A stretch of DNA of 64,000 bases from Torreya grandis (GCA_037957365.1 JARHVA010002006.1:657501-721500), one strand, 5' to 3'; positions 10,101-22,700 are shown, counted from the first letter of the stretch. Made by a program: numbers and translations. The notes: generated by a model not told the origin, from the letters alone.

Positions 10101-10640
10101 CATGCATAACAGGTTGTGTGTTAATGGTAGGTGGTAAAGCAATTACAGATGGCATATACTATGGTATGCTAGTGCCTTGAGGTGACGAAGCAACTAAATA
10201 TGATATATACTCTGGCATGATAGTCTCTTGATGTGCTAAAGTAACTTAAAATGGCATGTACTCTTGCATGCTAGTGTTGTAAGGTGTTGAAGTAGCTACA
10301 GATGGCATATGCTTTGGTTTTCTAGTGTCATAAGGTGTTAAAAACTTTATAGATTGAATATACTATTCTATACTGGTGTGTAGAGATGTTGAAACAAGTA
10401 CAGATGTAATCAATTTATGTCTAACATAAATAGGAGGTCTAGTACACTTCCTATCACATGATGTGAAATGATGTACATGAAGTATAGGATGATTGCTATA
10501 TATTCTACTACTAGTAGGAGGGACACTAGTTCTAATAGTAGGATAGACACTACTAGATGTGCCACCACATGTAGTTAGTGTATAAATCCTCAATGTATCT
10601 ATCACATGGTCAATCATAACCTATTTGAGACTAGTAACTA
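10100..10640 (-). pseudogene. Decayed coding remnant with 17-residue tandem repeats
   Basis: On the minus strand a frame from about 10617 (MIDHVIDTLRIYTLTTCGGT...) runs into a ~51-bp tandem repeat between about 10395 and 10125. Five units of about 17 residues follow a pattern like (T/S)PxxTSMPEYMPSVxAS, broken by a frameshift and by stops in place of some codons. Period-three conservation of the repeat and its Pro/Thr/Ser-rich translation suggest former coding rather than a plain minisatellite. I do not recognise the family. Upstream minus-strand sequence to ~11300 may belong to the same dead gene, perhaps a DNA-transposon accessory protein, but this is a guess. Confidence 0.4.
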
Positions 10641-11640
10641 CCCCAAGGGTGTCCACCTATGTAATACGATGTATTATTTTGGGATATAAGTACGTGTTAT
10701 TGTCAATATGTTTATCTATTGTCAAATTTGGTCTTGTGTGGCACTAGGTCTATCGAATGAGGACCCACCTCCCCTACCTTTGGAGACTTTCATGTCAAAA
10801 TAATTTTGGATTTATTTTAGAAAAACTCAGAATAAAGTTTTCTCAAGAAATATAATAGAACCTCATTATTATTTCATAGAGGATCATCAAACACCATCCA
10901 CCACCTATCCCCATTTTTTTAATTTCTGCATAAACACATCAATCAATGCTAATGTGTTTGTAACTCATTGAGGGCAGTTTGGTGGTTCCAGGCATAAGAA
11001 ACAAAGCAAATATTTCTTATTTTCTTATCTTTTTTAATTAATGTCCTCATATGAAAATTTATCAAAATAATATTATTACAAAACCTCTCTTTGATGCAAC
11101 ATTGCATCAAGTTGGGAAGTGAAATTTCTTACTTCTTTGAAAATGGCCTTCAATGTAGTGGCAAGTGAATTGCATGCACTATGACTTGAAAGAAAACTAT
11201 TAATAATTTTTAACTATTGCTTCTTTGAATTATATTTTTCATATAATTGAGCTTCTTCTTATGTGAAGTTAAAATGTTGTGGGTTTTGATAACCATTTTT
11301 TTCAATGTTTTTTTTTTTTTTTTCAGGTAACAGGTCCATCAAATCAAGTATCTAAATTTATATTTAAAACATTTAAATTTGTGAGAAAAATACAAATTTA
11401 ATTTGAAAAAGTTCTTTTACCTTATGATTATTATTAAAAATGTATCACAAAATATATATTGCAAACCCTAACTTATGGGGGGGAGGGGAATTACTTGAGA
11501 CCATGATGCAAGATTGTAATCTTGTTTCCTGGATGCAATGAATTTTAAAGTATACACTCAATTTTATTTCCCTTAAAAAACATAAACTCTCCAAACTTGA
11601 AACAAAAAGAATTGGATGGTAGTTTTATAAGGAAATAAGT
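10640..11640. other. AT-rich region, no clear gene
   Basis: Contains a 16-bp T tract near 11310-11325 and scattered short minus-strand frames that could continue the repeat-bearing remnant to the left. A G-rich stretch (GGGGGGGAGGGG) lies near 11478. No domain could be assigned. Confidence 0.4.
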
Positions 11641-11654
11641 AAATAAAGGTTTTG

Positions 11655-11830
11655 AAAGGGTGTACGCCCTTTTTAATAAAGTGTGTATGCCCTTTGTGGA
11701 GCAAAGGGTATACACCTTTTTTTGCCACAAAGGGTGTATGCACTTTCACCTTGGTACCATGCCAGGGCATTTATGTATGTTTTTTTAAATAAAGGGTTAC
11801 ACCCTTTTCAAATGGTGTATGCCCTTTGAA
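11655..11830. repeat. Cluster of quasi-palindromic AAAGGGYGTAYGCCCTTT motifs
   Basis: About six variants of one ~15-18-bp motif occur in both orientations: GGGTGTACGCCCTTT, GTGTGTATGCCCTTT, AAAGGGTATACACCTTT, AAAGGGTGTATGCACTTT, AAAGGGTTACACCCTTT and GGTGTATGCCCTTT. The consensus is self-complementary. Spacing is irregular (25-60 bp), so this is not a simple tandem repeat. Confidence 0.65.
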
Positions 11831-11879
11831 AAATAAGTTTTGTGTTTTTTGTTTTGTCACATTTTTATTCCCCAAGTTT

Positions 11880-12604
11880 TTACATTCACCCATAACAATC
11901 AACCAAATCAGTTTTACTTTCTCCTAGAGGTGGTGAAATAAATATCAAGGGCACATCTGAATTTTCACTAGTTCCTTAGCATGAGGAACCTAAGTACTAG
12001 GTTTAGGAAAGGAAGTAATTTTTGGAATCTCAGTCTCAAGTAATTTTAATAAGCATAGAGGAGTTGAGGAAAACGTGGATCACCAACTCAATGGTTTTAA
12101 GCAAGAGGTATAAGAAAGTGCAAAGCGTGAAGAACTAGTGTCTTTTATGGTTCTCACCCTTTTCTAAAGTCAATATTTGTTAACCAAAACAAAATTTGGT
12201 TATTCAAGACATAGATAAAGTTAAACAGAAAAAGAATTGCTAAAAATTGATGATTTGAATGTGATTTATGAAGGATCTCAATGGGTTATGGAAGCCCTCC
12301 ATTATAGGAGAGGAAGGAGCACACTTTCTACTCATAAATGAGCTTTATTTTTTTGAGTGAAGTTTATGTGGTTGTTGGTGTTTCATGTATTAATTTTGGT
12401 TAAGGTTATTAGTGTTTGTATTACTTTTAGGTGGTTAGTTTTCTCTACTTTTTCTAAGATGTTGAGTCTCTATGGCTATTATTTGTACTTTATTTGTTTC
12501 CAATGTTTTTTTTTTCTCTTTGGTTTTTTAATAAAGGGTGAGCGATGCATATAAAACTCAATTGTTGATCTACACATAACACACACACACACAAAAAAAA
12601 AAAA
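11880..12604 (+). mobile_element. Probable LINE 3' end remnant with A-rich tail
   Basis: The plus-strand segment ends in a CA repeat plus A-run at 12580-12604 and has a T/G-rich 3'-UTR-like stretch. Part of it (GTTTCATGTATTAATTTT near 12380) resembles the better supported LINE 3' end at 20200-20440. The upstream part (12000-12250) has coding-like segments interrupted by stops, without a domain I can name. Both this tail and the LINE tail at 20.4 kb are followed by a copy of repeat B. Confidence 0.35.
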
Positions 12605-13138
12605 TTTAATTTAATATAAGTTAAATTTGACAATAATATTATATTAATTAATTAATTATCAAATAAAATCTTAATTTATTGTATACTATAATATATTTAT
12701 TTCTATAGTTAGTGTATAAAAATATCTATTTCATATAAATTTGAGGCCATATTGTAATACATGAATTGAATTGTTTGTAAAATTATCCCTAAATTTTTAG
12801 AATTGTAAATAAAGAGGAGTAATCTAACATACTTATTTGGCATCATAAATTCTTTGGGTTTCAGTTGATTTGAGGTAGACTTTAGATTGTAATATGGAAC
12901 TAGGGACTACTTGAGAAAATTGATATCAATTTCATGGTTTAAAAATAATGGGAAAAGTATAAATTTTCACTTTTCAAAATAAATTCAGATGCTCAACAAT
13001 GAAAATGATGTCTAAATTTGATAATTTTAAATTTTGTAATAAGATAAAATGTTGTTAAATTATATAAAATGAATCTTATGTATAGCATATGAAACTTCAT
13101 TTAAAAACCTTGGTAATAATTTGAATTTTAAATACAAA
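12605..13138. repeat. Direct repeat B, copy 1
   Basis: About 530 bp aligns collinearly with 20665-21178. Anchors include TTTGACAATAATATTATATTA, TAGAATTGTAAATAAA, GTTTCAGTTGATTTGA versus GTTTTAGTTGATTTGA, and GTTAAATTAT near the end. The copies are strongly diverged. AT-rich and non-coding. Confidence 0.6.
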
Positions 13139-15540
13139 GGATTCTTACATAGGAAAAGTAAGATATGAGTGAGAGATTATTATTGATGAAGTAAAATGTG
13201 TTCCTCAACTTAGACCTAATATTTATCATACATGTGAAGATAACTACCACAATAATTATGTATTTATTAATTTTGTACACATAATAAATACTACCTTGGT
13301 AACACATCTATCTAAGGTGAACTTTACATCAATTTTGAGTATGACACACTCAAACATCCCCTGAAAAGTCAATTTAGGTGATGTGGTTAAAAATAAGAAG
13401 TCTTATACAAATAAGTAAGGATCCAAATAAGGAGACTTGGTGAGGTACCCATGTACAATGAAAGAAAAAAAATAACAATAAAATTGTTAAACTAATTATC
13501 TATGAAATTTGATGAAGCTTTCAATAAAATAAATCAACAGTAGCTTCCATGAATCTAGTTGTGTGAACAAAAGAAACTATTAGTATGTGTTCCATCAGAA
13601 TAAAATGCATAGTTAAATGATTGAAAATTAAGTGCTACAAATATACTTCGATAAACAACCAACATGTGCATTTACTAGTAATAATCGCTAGGTACATAAC
13701 ATACCCTAGTAAGCAATAAAATATTAACAATAGACAAGATCCCATCACACCCCTCCCACCTAATGTTGACTAGGTGTGAAGCCAAAGCAACTCAATATAT
13801 TTAAAATTTTCAATGCATTAGTGTGCACAAAAAGCACTAAAAATCCTCAACTAAGAGTGTCCAAAATATCATAGTAAGAAAAAATGTAAGGTGAAAAAAA
13901 AACACCTCTAAATGGCCCAAATGGAGTTTTTATCTAAAAATATTATCTAATAACTAGTTATGGTGTACTACAAAAATTCTAAATGCAGTCTTGAAAACAT
14001 GTTAAAAAAGTTTAAAAGGTTGTTTTACTTCTCATCCTATTAGGTCATTCTTAACCCTACAAATTCTCTAAATCTACATGGAACACAATCTACATGACAT
14101 GATAAATGAGTTCACTATGTCAGGTTTAGGTGAATCAAAAGTCAAAACTAAATTTCTTTGGCACTTTAAATACAATGAGAATATTTGATTATCCAAAAGC
14201 ACTCAGAAAAAAATTAGTTGAAAATATCTTTCATGTAACTCATCCATATGTAGATTTGTAACTAATACATGAATCCAGTCAAGGGAATGAACCATATATG
14301 AGAAAAAAATGATGGGTCATGTGATGAACTTATCATAGAAACTATTAAAGAGATAAGAATGATCCTTTCCACTTGAAGTTTGCTACGGATTGAAGCTTTG
14401 GAGTGCTTGAGGATTTTCCCCTACTCTTTATCCACATGATGTTCCTAACAATTAATCTTTGAGAGTGATATGGATCTCAACTCAAATAATCTCATTGATC
14501 ATCTTAGGAAAGATCACTCTGGTATTATATTATAATAGACAACATTTTATATATATATATATATCCAACATAGACACCATCAACATGAAGGATTTAAGGA
14601 AAAGATACATCCACTAAGAAAAACACATTGTATTTAACTATGTGTAATATACAATGTATGTCTGAAACCAAAATTGTTGCACTATAAAAAGACACTCTAA
14701 AAGACAACATCTCTACTAGCTTAGATGATGAATTTAAGATTAATTTATTTCCATAAGAACATAAATGGTTATTATATAAAACAAATAAGATCTGCGTGAG
14801 AGATTGTTATTGAAGTAAAAATTGGGATCATTACTCAAGTTACAAATAAAACTTCTCACACATGTGAGGATAAACACCATATTATTTGTGTATTTAATAA
14901 TTATGTGTACATAATTAATAATAATTTGGTAACACATCTACCTAATTTAGACTTTACATTAGGCATGATTATGACACACTCTTAACATTTTTTATCTCTA
15001 AAATACAATCAATGTTTATATGAGATTGTATTAGATGCAAAGTGAAATTTTAAGAAGACTGTCAAGAATTGTAAAAGATTATAATAATTAAAGGGCAATG
15101 TTGAATAAATAATAATCATCAAAACATTTCATGATAGATAACGTCAACCATCAAATTTAATCTTTAAGTAGGATAAACAAAAAGACTTTCTTATAAATTT
15201 TAAGTTTATCATAGACAATGTATGGTGGCCTAAGCTAGTGGAGGTTGTGGCTTGGTCCATTTGGTGGTGGTGGATAAATAACCACCATCAAAACATTTCA
15301 TGAAAGGTAATGTTAACCATAAACTCAGTATTTAAATATAAGCAACAAAGAGAATTTTTTATAAAATTTAGGAAAATTAGAGAGTTTTTTTTATAAAAAT
15401 TTTATTATATATGAAATTTAAGAGGAAAGATATTCACTATGTAAAAATATAAGAATGTGGGAGACCAAAATTATGGTACTTAGTACTCTAAATTTGGTCA
15501 CACTTTCCCACACCTCCAGCATTTCCTATAAATCATATGA
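13138..15540. other. AT-rich region holding a ~190-bp direct repeat pair (C)
   Basis: 13170-13356 and 14797-14987 match each other in the same orientation. They share TGAGAGATTRTTATTGA, CACATGTGARGATAA, TTTGGTAACACATCTA and ATTATGACACACTC, and both start TG and end CA. A small TRIM-like element with 190-bp LTRs would look like this, but I see no primer-binding site next to either copy and no target duplication. The 1.4 kb between them has no open frame. A short TA run lies at 14551-14564. Confidence 0.4.
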
Positions 15541-15544
15541 ACAA

Positions 15545-18175
15545 AGTTTTTTTTGGATGATATATATCTATATATTAATAAAATATATACTATGTAAATA
15601 ATTAACAAAAAAATAGGCAGTATGGAAGCACACCTCAATTCAAATAAGGCCAATCCTAGGAACAAACCACTAAAAAAAACAAAAACAACACTAGGCCCCA
15701 CATAGGAATGAGTCATCATAACATCATAAAAAAAGGGGAAGCATAATTAATTTATGAGTGTAAGGCCAGAAGGTAGAGGATCCATATCTTTAGACCCTAA
15801 CCTGAGCTAGGCAAGTCATTGCCATCTAGAATTGGCTCCTAACTAGAAGCTTGAGCATTGTCCTTATCATCTTCCTATTACCATATGGAAAGAGAGAGAG
15901 CTTGGGGAACTTAACCAACATGTCTGTCTGAGCTCCAGGTGGATCCCACCAAGAAATTGTACATAGAGGAGGAGGAGCACCCTAACCATCCTACCCAATA
16001 GGGGAAGGGGGTAGGGGCTACCACCCTTGTTATTGTTGAGGAGGAGACATGCATTGATAAGGATTGTTGCTATGAGAGTGGCATCGAGGTTGGTTGTGTC
16101 AATGACCACCTCTGGGAGGAGGACTAACATTTATTTTAATAATTCTATTATCCCTAGGTGAAGAAGGAGGAATATATGCCTTAGCACAAGGATCATATCC
16201 CCAATGAGTGAGAAGGTATTGAAGATGGCCAAGATCTTTGGAAAATTTATTTTCCTTTAATTTAATCTACAAAAGCACATTGGAAATAATGGAAGATTTT
16301 TTGAAAGCAAAAAAATTACAAATTGAAGAAACATTGCTACACACTGCATTACTTCTTTCTTTCCATAACTAAAAGAGAATCTCCACTCTGAAAGTATGCC
16401 AGACTTGGGTGTATTTAAAAGTCAAGGTGGGTTTATCTCCAAGAAGGATATGTTTCCACTAAAAGAACTTGAGATGGAGAGGCCTAACAAGGTCATGAAT
16501 CCACATCTAGATATGTTGGGGTTTGGAACAGTGATAGAAAATATGAGGGAGTGTTTCTAAATGGCCACAGAAAGGACATTTGGGAAGGGAAATTCCTAAA
16601 TGCACAAGCCTTTTGCCTATAGGCAAGCCTTGATACAACACATATCAAGAGAAGTGAGCTAACTTAAGCTCCAAGCAAGCCTCCTAAATAGTATGAAAAT
16701 GGAAGCACCTGGTATGAACTGAAGAATGAAGACCCCAAAGAGAATTAAGCTTGTCCACCATAGGCATGTGGGAAGTAAACCACCTATAGCCAAGTTAAGG
16801 AGTGTAATTACAAAACAAGGTTTCAACATACCATTTCCAATCCATCCACCAGGGATGATCAAAATTAACAGATATTTTATGAAGTATTAAAGGTAGAAAA
16901 ACATTAAAGATTTATTTGTAGGACTCTTTATCAGAGTTGGCTAACTTGAATTTGGTTTTTACCTCCTTCCATGATAGCCAAGAGAAATACTTCTTACAAA
17001 AGATGTATTGGACAATATGAATGCCTTAATGAAACAACTTGAAAGCATTTATCCATGAAACCTTGGCCAGAGAGACTTCATTGAAATTGATAATAGGTGA
17101 CCACCATAGGGAATGTGAGTTAATGGACAACCCATCTTGGAACCCTAAGACATTCTAGAGAATCCATGGTTTGATCTTTTCCCATGCTAAATATATTGAC
17201 CATGTAATTTGAATAGAGATTTTGATGATTAGTAGATTGGAGAAGCCAAGTCCTTTCTAGGTTTTATTACCTTTGGGAAGGCCTAAAGAAATGTAGTGCC
17301 AAAACAATGCCTTCCAAGCTTCCTTGCCTTTAATGGCCCACACAATCAATTAGGCACATAAGGTAACTCCTTGATGAGCCATGTCGATGAGACCCATACT
17401 TCTTGTGTCCCTTGTGAGGTAGAAATATTCCCAAGCAACCTGGTACAAGCCATGGCCATGTGAATAATTAGCCCAAATAAAGTCCCTAAGAAGATTTTCA
17501 AGTTTCTAGTAAGAATTCTTATAAGGAACCCAACATGAAGAATAGTAAACATGAGTGGTCATAAGCACTTTCAAGTAGATTTAAAAATTTATTGCTAATG
17601 ATAAGGGCTTAGTCACCCAATAATCTAAATTCTTTGTGACTCTGTCAACAACATATTACCATAACATGGGTGGAGAGGCATCAAAATCAAAAAGGATGCC
17701 AAGAAACTTTAAGATTTCATCATGTTGAATCAAGGCCCACCCATACTTAGCAACCCACATAGATGGGGGTTGTTATGGTTGTCTTTAGCATCTAGTTTTT
17801 TTTTCATTGGATTCTTGAGTCAGAGGCAAGGTAGAAGGTGTTGAGACACTTCCAGGAGTTGTCCACATTATCCTCTTCTTTAATAATAGTAAGGAAAGAA
17901 TCATCAACAAAGTGGCCATTCAATAGTTACATATCTTCCTGAGGGTTTTCTTTATCTGGAGGGAGATTGATGCCTTTGACAATGCCCCTAGATTGGGAAT
18001 TGCTAAAAAGATATCCAAAAACCTCTGTTGCAAGCACATATAGGGTAGGTGCCAAGGGGCATCCTTGGAAAATAGACTGAAATAAACCAAATTGTTCTGA
18101 GGTGACTCCATTAATAGAGAGGACATCTGAGGCATCTGAAAAAAGCATCTAGATAGTTTGAAGGAAGTTATTTTG
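15545..18175 (-). pseudogene. 5'-truncated L1-type LINE ORF2: RT C-half, zf-RVT, 3' end
   Basis: Reading the minus strand from 18175: GVTSEQFGLFQSIFQGCPLAPTL is the LINE RT block ending in the QGCPLAP motif. It is followed by an FVDDSFL catalytic box near 17900 (FADD in most families), then RNLKIFLGTLFGL, the conserved post-RT KLLRDFLW region, near 17480. A zf-RVT finger with perfect spacing, CPFCGHLETLPHIFYHC (CX2CX7HX4C), lies near 16528-16580. The piece begins inside RT, typical of 5' truncation. Many stops and frame changes make it dead. An A-run on the minus strand (T-run at 15546-15553) may mark the tail. Confidence 0.82.
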
Positions 18176-18555
18176 ATAAATCAATTAATTAATTTTAGTT
18201 CAATTTTGTGGGTAAATATGATATGTACTAGTCAGGAGATTATAACTTATGATATTCATTTATTGATAATTTTGAAGTTGGTACATATTTGTTCAAGAAA
18301 TACTTGGATTTATTACCAAGACACTAAAAATTAGGGTATGGTGTGAATGTTCAAGCAATATTTACCAATAGACTAAGAAATGAATGACAGAAGAATTAGA
18401 ATATTTTTATTGGCATGTTGTTTAGGCTGTGGAGTTAAAAAAAAATTTGTATTAGTATATAAAAGAAAATTTAAGTGTTAAAAAATATTTTAATGCAATA
18501 TTGTGTAAAAATTAATTATCATTTATTAGTATATAAAAAATAAATTAAATTAAAA
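18176..18555. other. AT-rich spacer between two opposed LINE pieces
   Basis: About 380 bp between the minus-strand RT half and the plus-strand ORF1 start. No coding signal. The junction matters for deciding whether the two pieces come from one insertion. Confidence 0.4.
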
Positions 18556-18557
18556 TA

Positions 18558-20450
18558 ATGGCTTTGTGGAACCCTAGCCTCGATACAATGGTGGCATCAG
18601 AGTAGGGGATCATGGAAAGAACTGTAGAGGCTTTAAAGATGCAAAAATCATCAAGAAAGAATGGAGGGGATGGATTCATTAACAAAACCCTAGGGGTTGC
18701 AAATTTGGGTGGAGGGAGTTTGGTGACCAATTTTCCTTTAGCATCATACTGTTGCGTAGGGGTAAGGAAAGTTCAACCCTCTCCATAGAATCTATAGAAG
18801 ACACAGGTATTATGAGATCAAACAAATCTAGGGTCAATAGGAGGATTAGTGAAGGTAGGCACTAAAGGAACTAATGATGGAAATTTGGTACTTGAAGTTG
18901 CTTCCAAAAAGGACCCAATGTTGAATGAGGCACTCTGGAATAGGGTCTAAAATAGGGGTCTTATGCTATAGTGGTTTCCAAAAAGGCTCGAATCAAGGGT
19001 CTCTTACCACATCCATCCCCAACAAGGTAGCCAAAATCTTAACTCTTGTAAAATTTTAAAAATATGTTTGCTTTGAGGGAGAGTCTCTTGAAGGGATTTT
19101 ACAAGGGGAAACATGGTTTGGTGCTAGGGGATTAATTTTTAAGTTTAATCATTTTTGGCCAAATCTTCAAACCCTCCATGGGTGGATTTTAGAGGTATGA
19201 AAACCATTAATGATAGGAAACCTATAAATATACCCCTATGCAAAGGGATTTTTTGTAGCATCTTTTGACAAAAAAGAAGATAAAGATAAGATTATGCATC
19301 AACAGTTCTGGTCTTTTAATCATCATATCCTTATGTTAAAGCCTTGTTATCATGAATTTAACCCAACTATTGAATCTATCAGTATTAGACCAGTTTGGAT
19401 CTACCTTCCTTACCTTCCTTTGTAGTTTTAGACCCTGAACAGTTTTAAAGTCAACTATAATGCCCTAGGAGGATTGATAGCTATTGATGAATTTACAACA
19501 AAATATCTTCATGCTACATATGCAAGGAATTTATCAATAATGATGTGGACTCTCAATGCCTAGAAAATTTAGAGTTGATTATTAACAATCAGATTTAGGT
19601 TCAAATTATTGACTACGAAGGATTAGCTTTCAGATGTAAGCACTACTTTGATACGGGGCATTTAGCTGATTCATGCACTTTATGCAGGAGGAAAAAACAA
19701 GGTACTTCATGGGAAAAAAATACCAACAGGGATCTTTTGACCGTAGAATTAGAAAACTTTGAGGAAGAAAACTTGGAGGGAACTGATGTAAAGTCTTCAG
19801 AGAAGGAAGAAAATCTAAATGATATGAATGAAGAGTTCATAAACCAATCGATTCAAGATTTAACAAATAATAAATTATTGGATATGGAAGAAGAAAAAGA
19901 TGCAGAAATGGTTTTGAAGCAACTTGCTCATGTGGCTCCCCAAGAAACTAATGTTCAAAATAAGATATCATCAAGTGTTAAAGATAATACCTTAGATGAA
20001 GAAGATTTTGATCTGATATTGCATAAACTTGAAGAGGATTTTGGAAACAGTTTTCCTCCAAAAAGCTTAAAGGATAATAGAGGCTAGATTAAAGTTGAGA
20101 GAAAGTAAAATACAATATGGAGATCCAATCATCCAGCTTTCTACAAGTTGGAGGTCCTTGCAGATACTGTTTGGAAGGAGGGAGCAAGGCCTAATTGGTT
20201 TGGGCTTGATTTGGTTAGCTCTTGGTTTTCATGTATATTCTTTGACGAGCTAGTTTCATTTTAGATGTTTTTTTGGCTATTTTTGGGTTGGGTGCACCCT
20301 CTTTTCTTGGGTTAGCTATTTTGATCATACTTATGGTGTATTTAGGTTTTTAGATCCTATCTGACTGCTTAATTTCTAGGGTGTGGGGTCTCTAGTTTCA
20401 AAAAACCTCCCCTTTACCTTTAATTTAAAAAAATAAAATAAATTAGAAAA
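18558..20450 (+). pseudogene. L1-type LINE ORF1 (DUF4283 plus zinc knuckle) joined to a LINE-like 3' tail
   Basis: The plus strand from an ATG at 18558 reads ALWNPSLDTMVASE and continues, through stops and shifts, into AKGFFVASFDKKEDKDKIMH and RPVWIYLPYLPL, the DUF4283 pattern of plant LINE ORF1. A zinc knuckle near 19635-19680 reads CKHYFDTGHLADSC: CCHC spacing, but the second Cys is Tyr. The open 116-codon stretch at 19737-20087 is an acidic C-terminal tail (rich in Glu, Asp and Lys). After the stop, no endonuclease or RT follows; instead a T/G-rich 3'-UTR-like stretch runs to an A-rich end near 20426-20450. This is either an ORF1-only derivative or the inverted 5' part of a twin-primed insertion. 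Confidence 0.72.
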
Positions 20451-20664
20451 ATAATTTAATCAAATATTACTTAAAATCTTATTACTATTAAAAAAATGAA
20501 TATTAGTAAATTTTAATGGTGATAAAATTTCATATAATTTCATTTAATTTTTTTCAATATTTTAAATTACTAAAATCTTATTTTTTTAATTTAAATATAA
20601 TAATTTTATTATATTTTACTTTGAAAATAAATAAAATTAAAAAATGTAAAATGACTTTCAAAGT

Positions 20665-21178
20665 TTATTTTAATATAATTTAAATTTGACAATAATATTA
20701 TATTAACTAAATAAATAACTGTGAAATAAATTCTTAAATTATATATTTTTCAATATATTTATTTCTACCTTTAATATATAAAACTATCTATTTCGTAGAA
20801 ATTTGAGTCATACTGCAATACATAAATTGCATAGTTTGTAAAATTCACACTAACGATTTAGAATTGTAAATAAAAAGTACTCTTAACATAAATCTTTTTG
20901 GAATAAAAAATTCTCGGAGTTTTAGTTGATTTGACATAGATTTTTTATCGCACTCGAATTCTTTGAAAAATTTGATGTCAATTTCTTGGCTTATAAATTA
21001 TGGGATAAATATAAAATTTCAAAATATCAAAATATCAAAATAAATTTAAATATTTAACAACGAAATTACGTGTAAATTAAGTGTAAAAAACAAATCTTGT
21101 TAAATTATTGGAAATGAATATTTATTAGAGATGTGAAAACTTATTTAATAATATTGAAAATAATTTAATTTTAAAAGG
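20665..21178. repeat. Direct repeat B, copy 2
   Basis: Partner of 12605-13138, in the same orientation. The ~215 bp before it (20450-20664) is extremely AT-rich and not obviously shared with copy 1. Confidence 0.6.
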
Positions 21179-21179
21179 T

Positions 21180-22700
21180 CATTAAACTCATTAAATCGTT
21201 AAATGACACTATGTTTCTTACCCATGGTTTAAAGAAAAGGAAAAAAGAAATATTGATTGGTATTACAATTATGTTTGTTCAAGTTATATTGATTGGAAAT
21301 TTAGGGTATACTTTAGACGTATATTTGGGTTTCAATACTTAATGTTGGATTGGGACATTGAGGACGACGTTTTTATAATAAAAAGAGAATGTAATACTTT
21401 TCATGTAGAGTTACTTCTCTCTTATTGATTTAAGGTGTAGGAATTCAAATTGATTATTCCCTCAATATCATAATAGTTAAGATTTTGTTATTAATTTTAA
21501 TAAGGTTTAATTAAAAATTAAAATTACACATTCTAATCATATATTTTATATTTTTAAAATAATTAATAGTTTTAAAACAGAAATTAAAAATGGTCATAGG
21601 TCTCTTATAAATGCTTTGAACTCTATCAAGAAGTCTTTCTAGGAAGCTTACAAGCCTTAGGATCTTGCAAGAGAATTGATTGGAGTATAAAAGGGCCATG
21701 TGGGCATGTAAGTAAATTATTTGTATAAAGAAATGAGTTTACTTATGCAAGTAAAACCACATATTGCTTACAAGAAATTTAAAAAGTATGTAAGAAAGGT
21801 ATGGGCTTGTTAAATGACTTGTTGACCATTGTAAATAAAATATAAGGGAAATTTTCTTGTACACGTAACACATATGTTTTTATAATAAATGTATGAGTCC
21901 TTTTATGACAAGAACTTGACCCTTGTAAGGAGGGTACTCCCTTTCATTAATGAAAGTGGGTGAAGTTTAGTGGAAGAAATTTATATTCAAACTCCTACCA
22001 ATGGTTTATTTTTGTTGTTGGTTAATCACAAAGAGTTTGGGATGAAGTCTCTTAAAGACTAGAGGCATGGTGTTGTTTTTCAAATGGAAGAGAAGAGGTA
22101 GGCATTCTTTTAGTACATTTTGTGTAAAAGGAGTTGGTATTGTCAATTAAATAATATAAAATGAAAATTTAGTTTAGTGACTTTCTCTTTTTTGTGAATG
22201 ATTGATTATATAGTGGTAAACATTTAAAAACTAATAATGTTATTATTATAATATGACTAAAGAATGTGCATTTGGATTCATTTGTTTGAAGTGATTTGAT
22301 ACAAGAATCGTATATACCTTCCCATTCTTTATATTAAAAGATGTTCATGTATTGGTTAAATGGAAATAGGCTATTGATAAAATGCCCAATCATGTTATGT
22401 TGATATTCTTTAGAATGAAATAATGGAATGACGTCGACCTTTTCAGTTGCATATATGATTCAACCTTATAGTAACTCGAGAATAAACTTAAAATAAAATG
22501 ATTGTCTCTTATTTATTTGTAATTTGTTAGAAAAAAAATGGCCATTATAATAATTAGATTAAAAAGTGTTTAAAATATAATGATTGTTCTTTTTCTTTTT
22601 CTTTTTCTTTTTTTTAAAATATGAATAGAGAAAAATAAAATTGAATGCTTGTGGAAATAATTTCTCTCTTCTTCTCATATTAAAAAAAGTTTGTTGTTTG
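21180..22700. other. AT-rich intergenic DNA
   Basis: No recognisable coding. A near-palindromic stretch CCCTTTCATTAATGAAAGTGGG lies near 21940. Pyrimidine-rich CTTTTT repeats at 22589-22612 precede the first large CT microsatellite. Confidence 0.4.

Noticed and set aside
10640..11330. Transposase gene on the minus strand
   Set aside because: Short stretches hint at a plant DNA-transposon protein but cannot be aligned across more than a few residues without choosing frames freely.
13170..14987. Confident TRIM element call
   Set aside because: The direct repeats have TG/CA ends, but no primer-binding site, purine tract or target duplication could be found.
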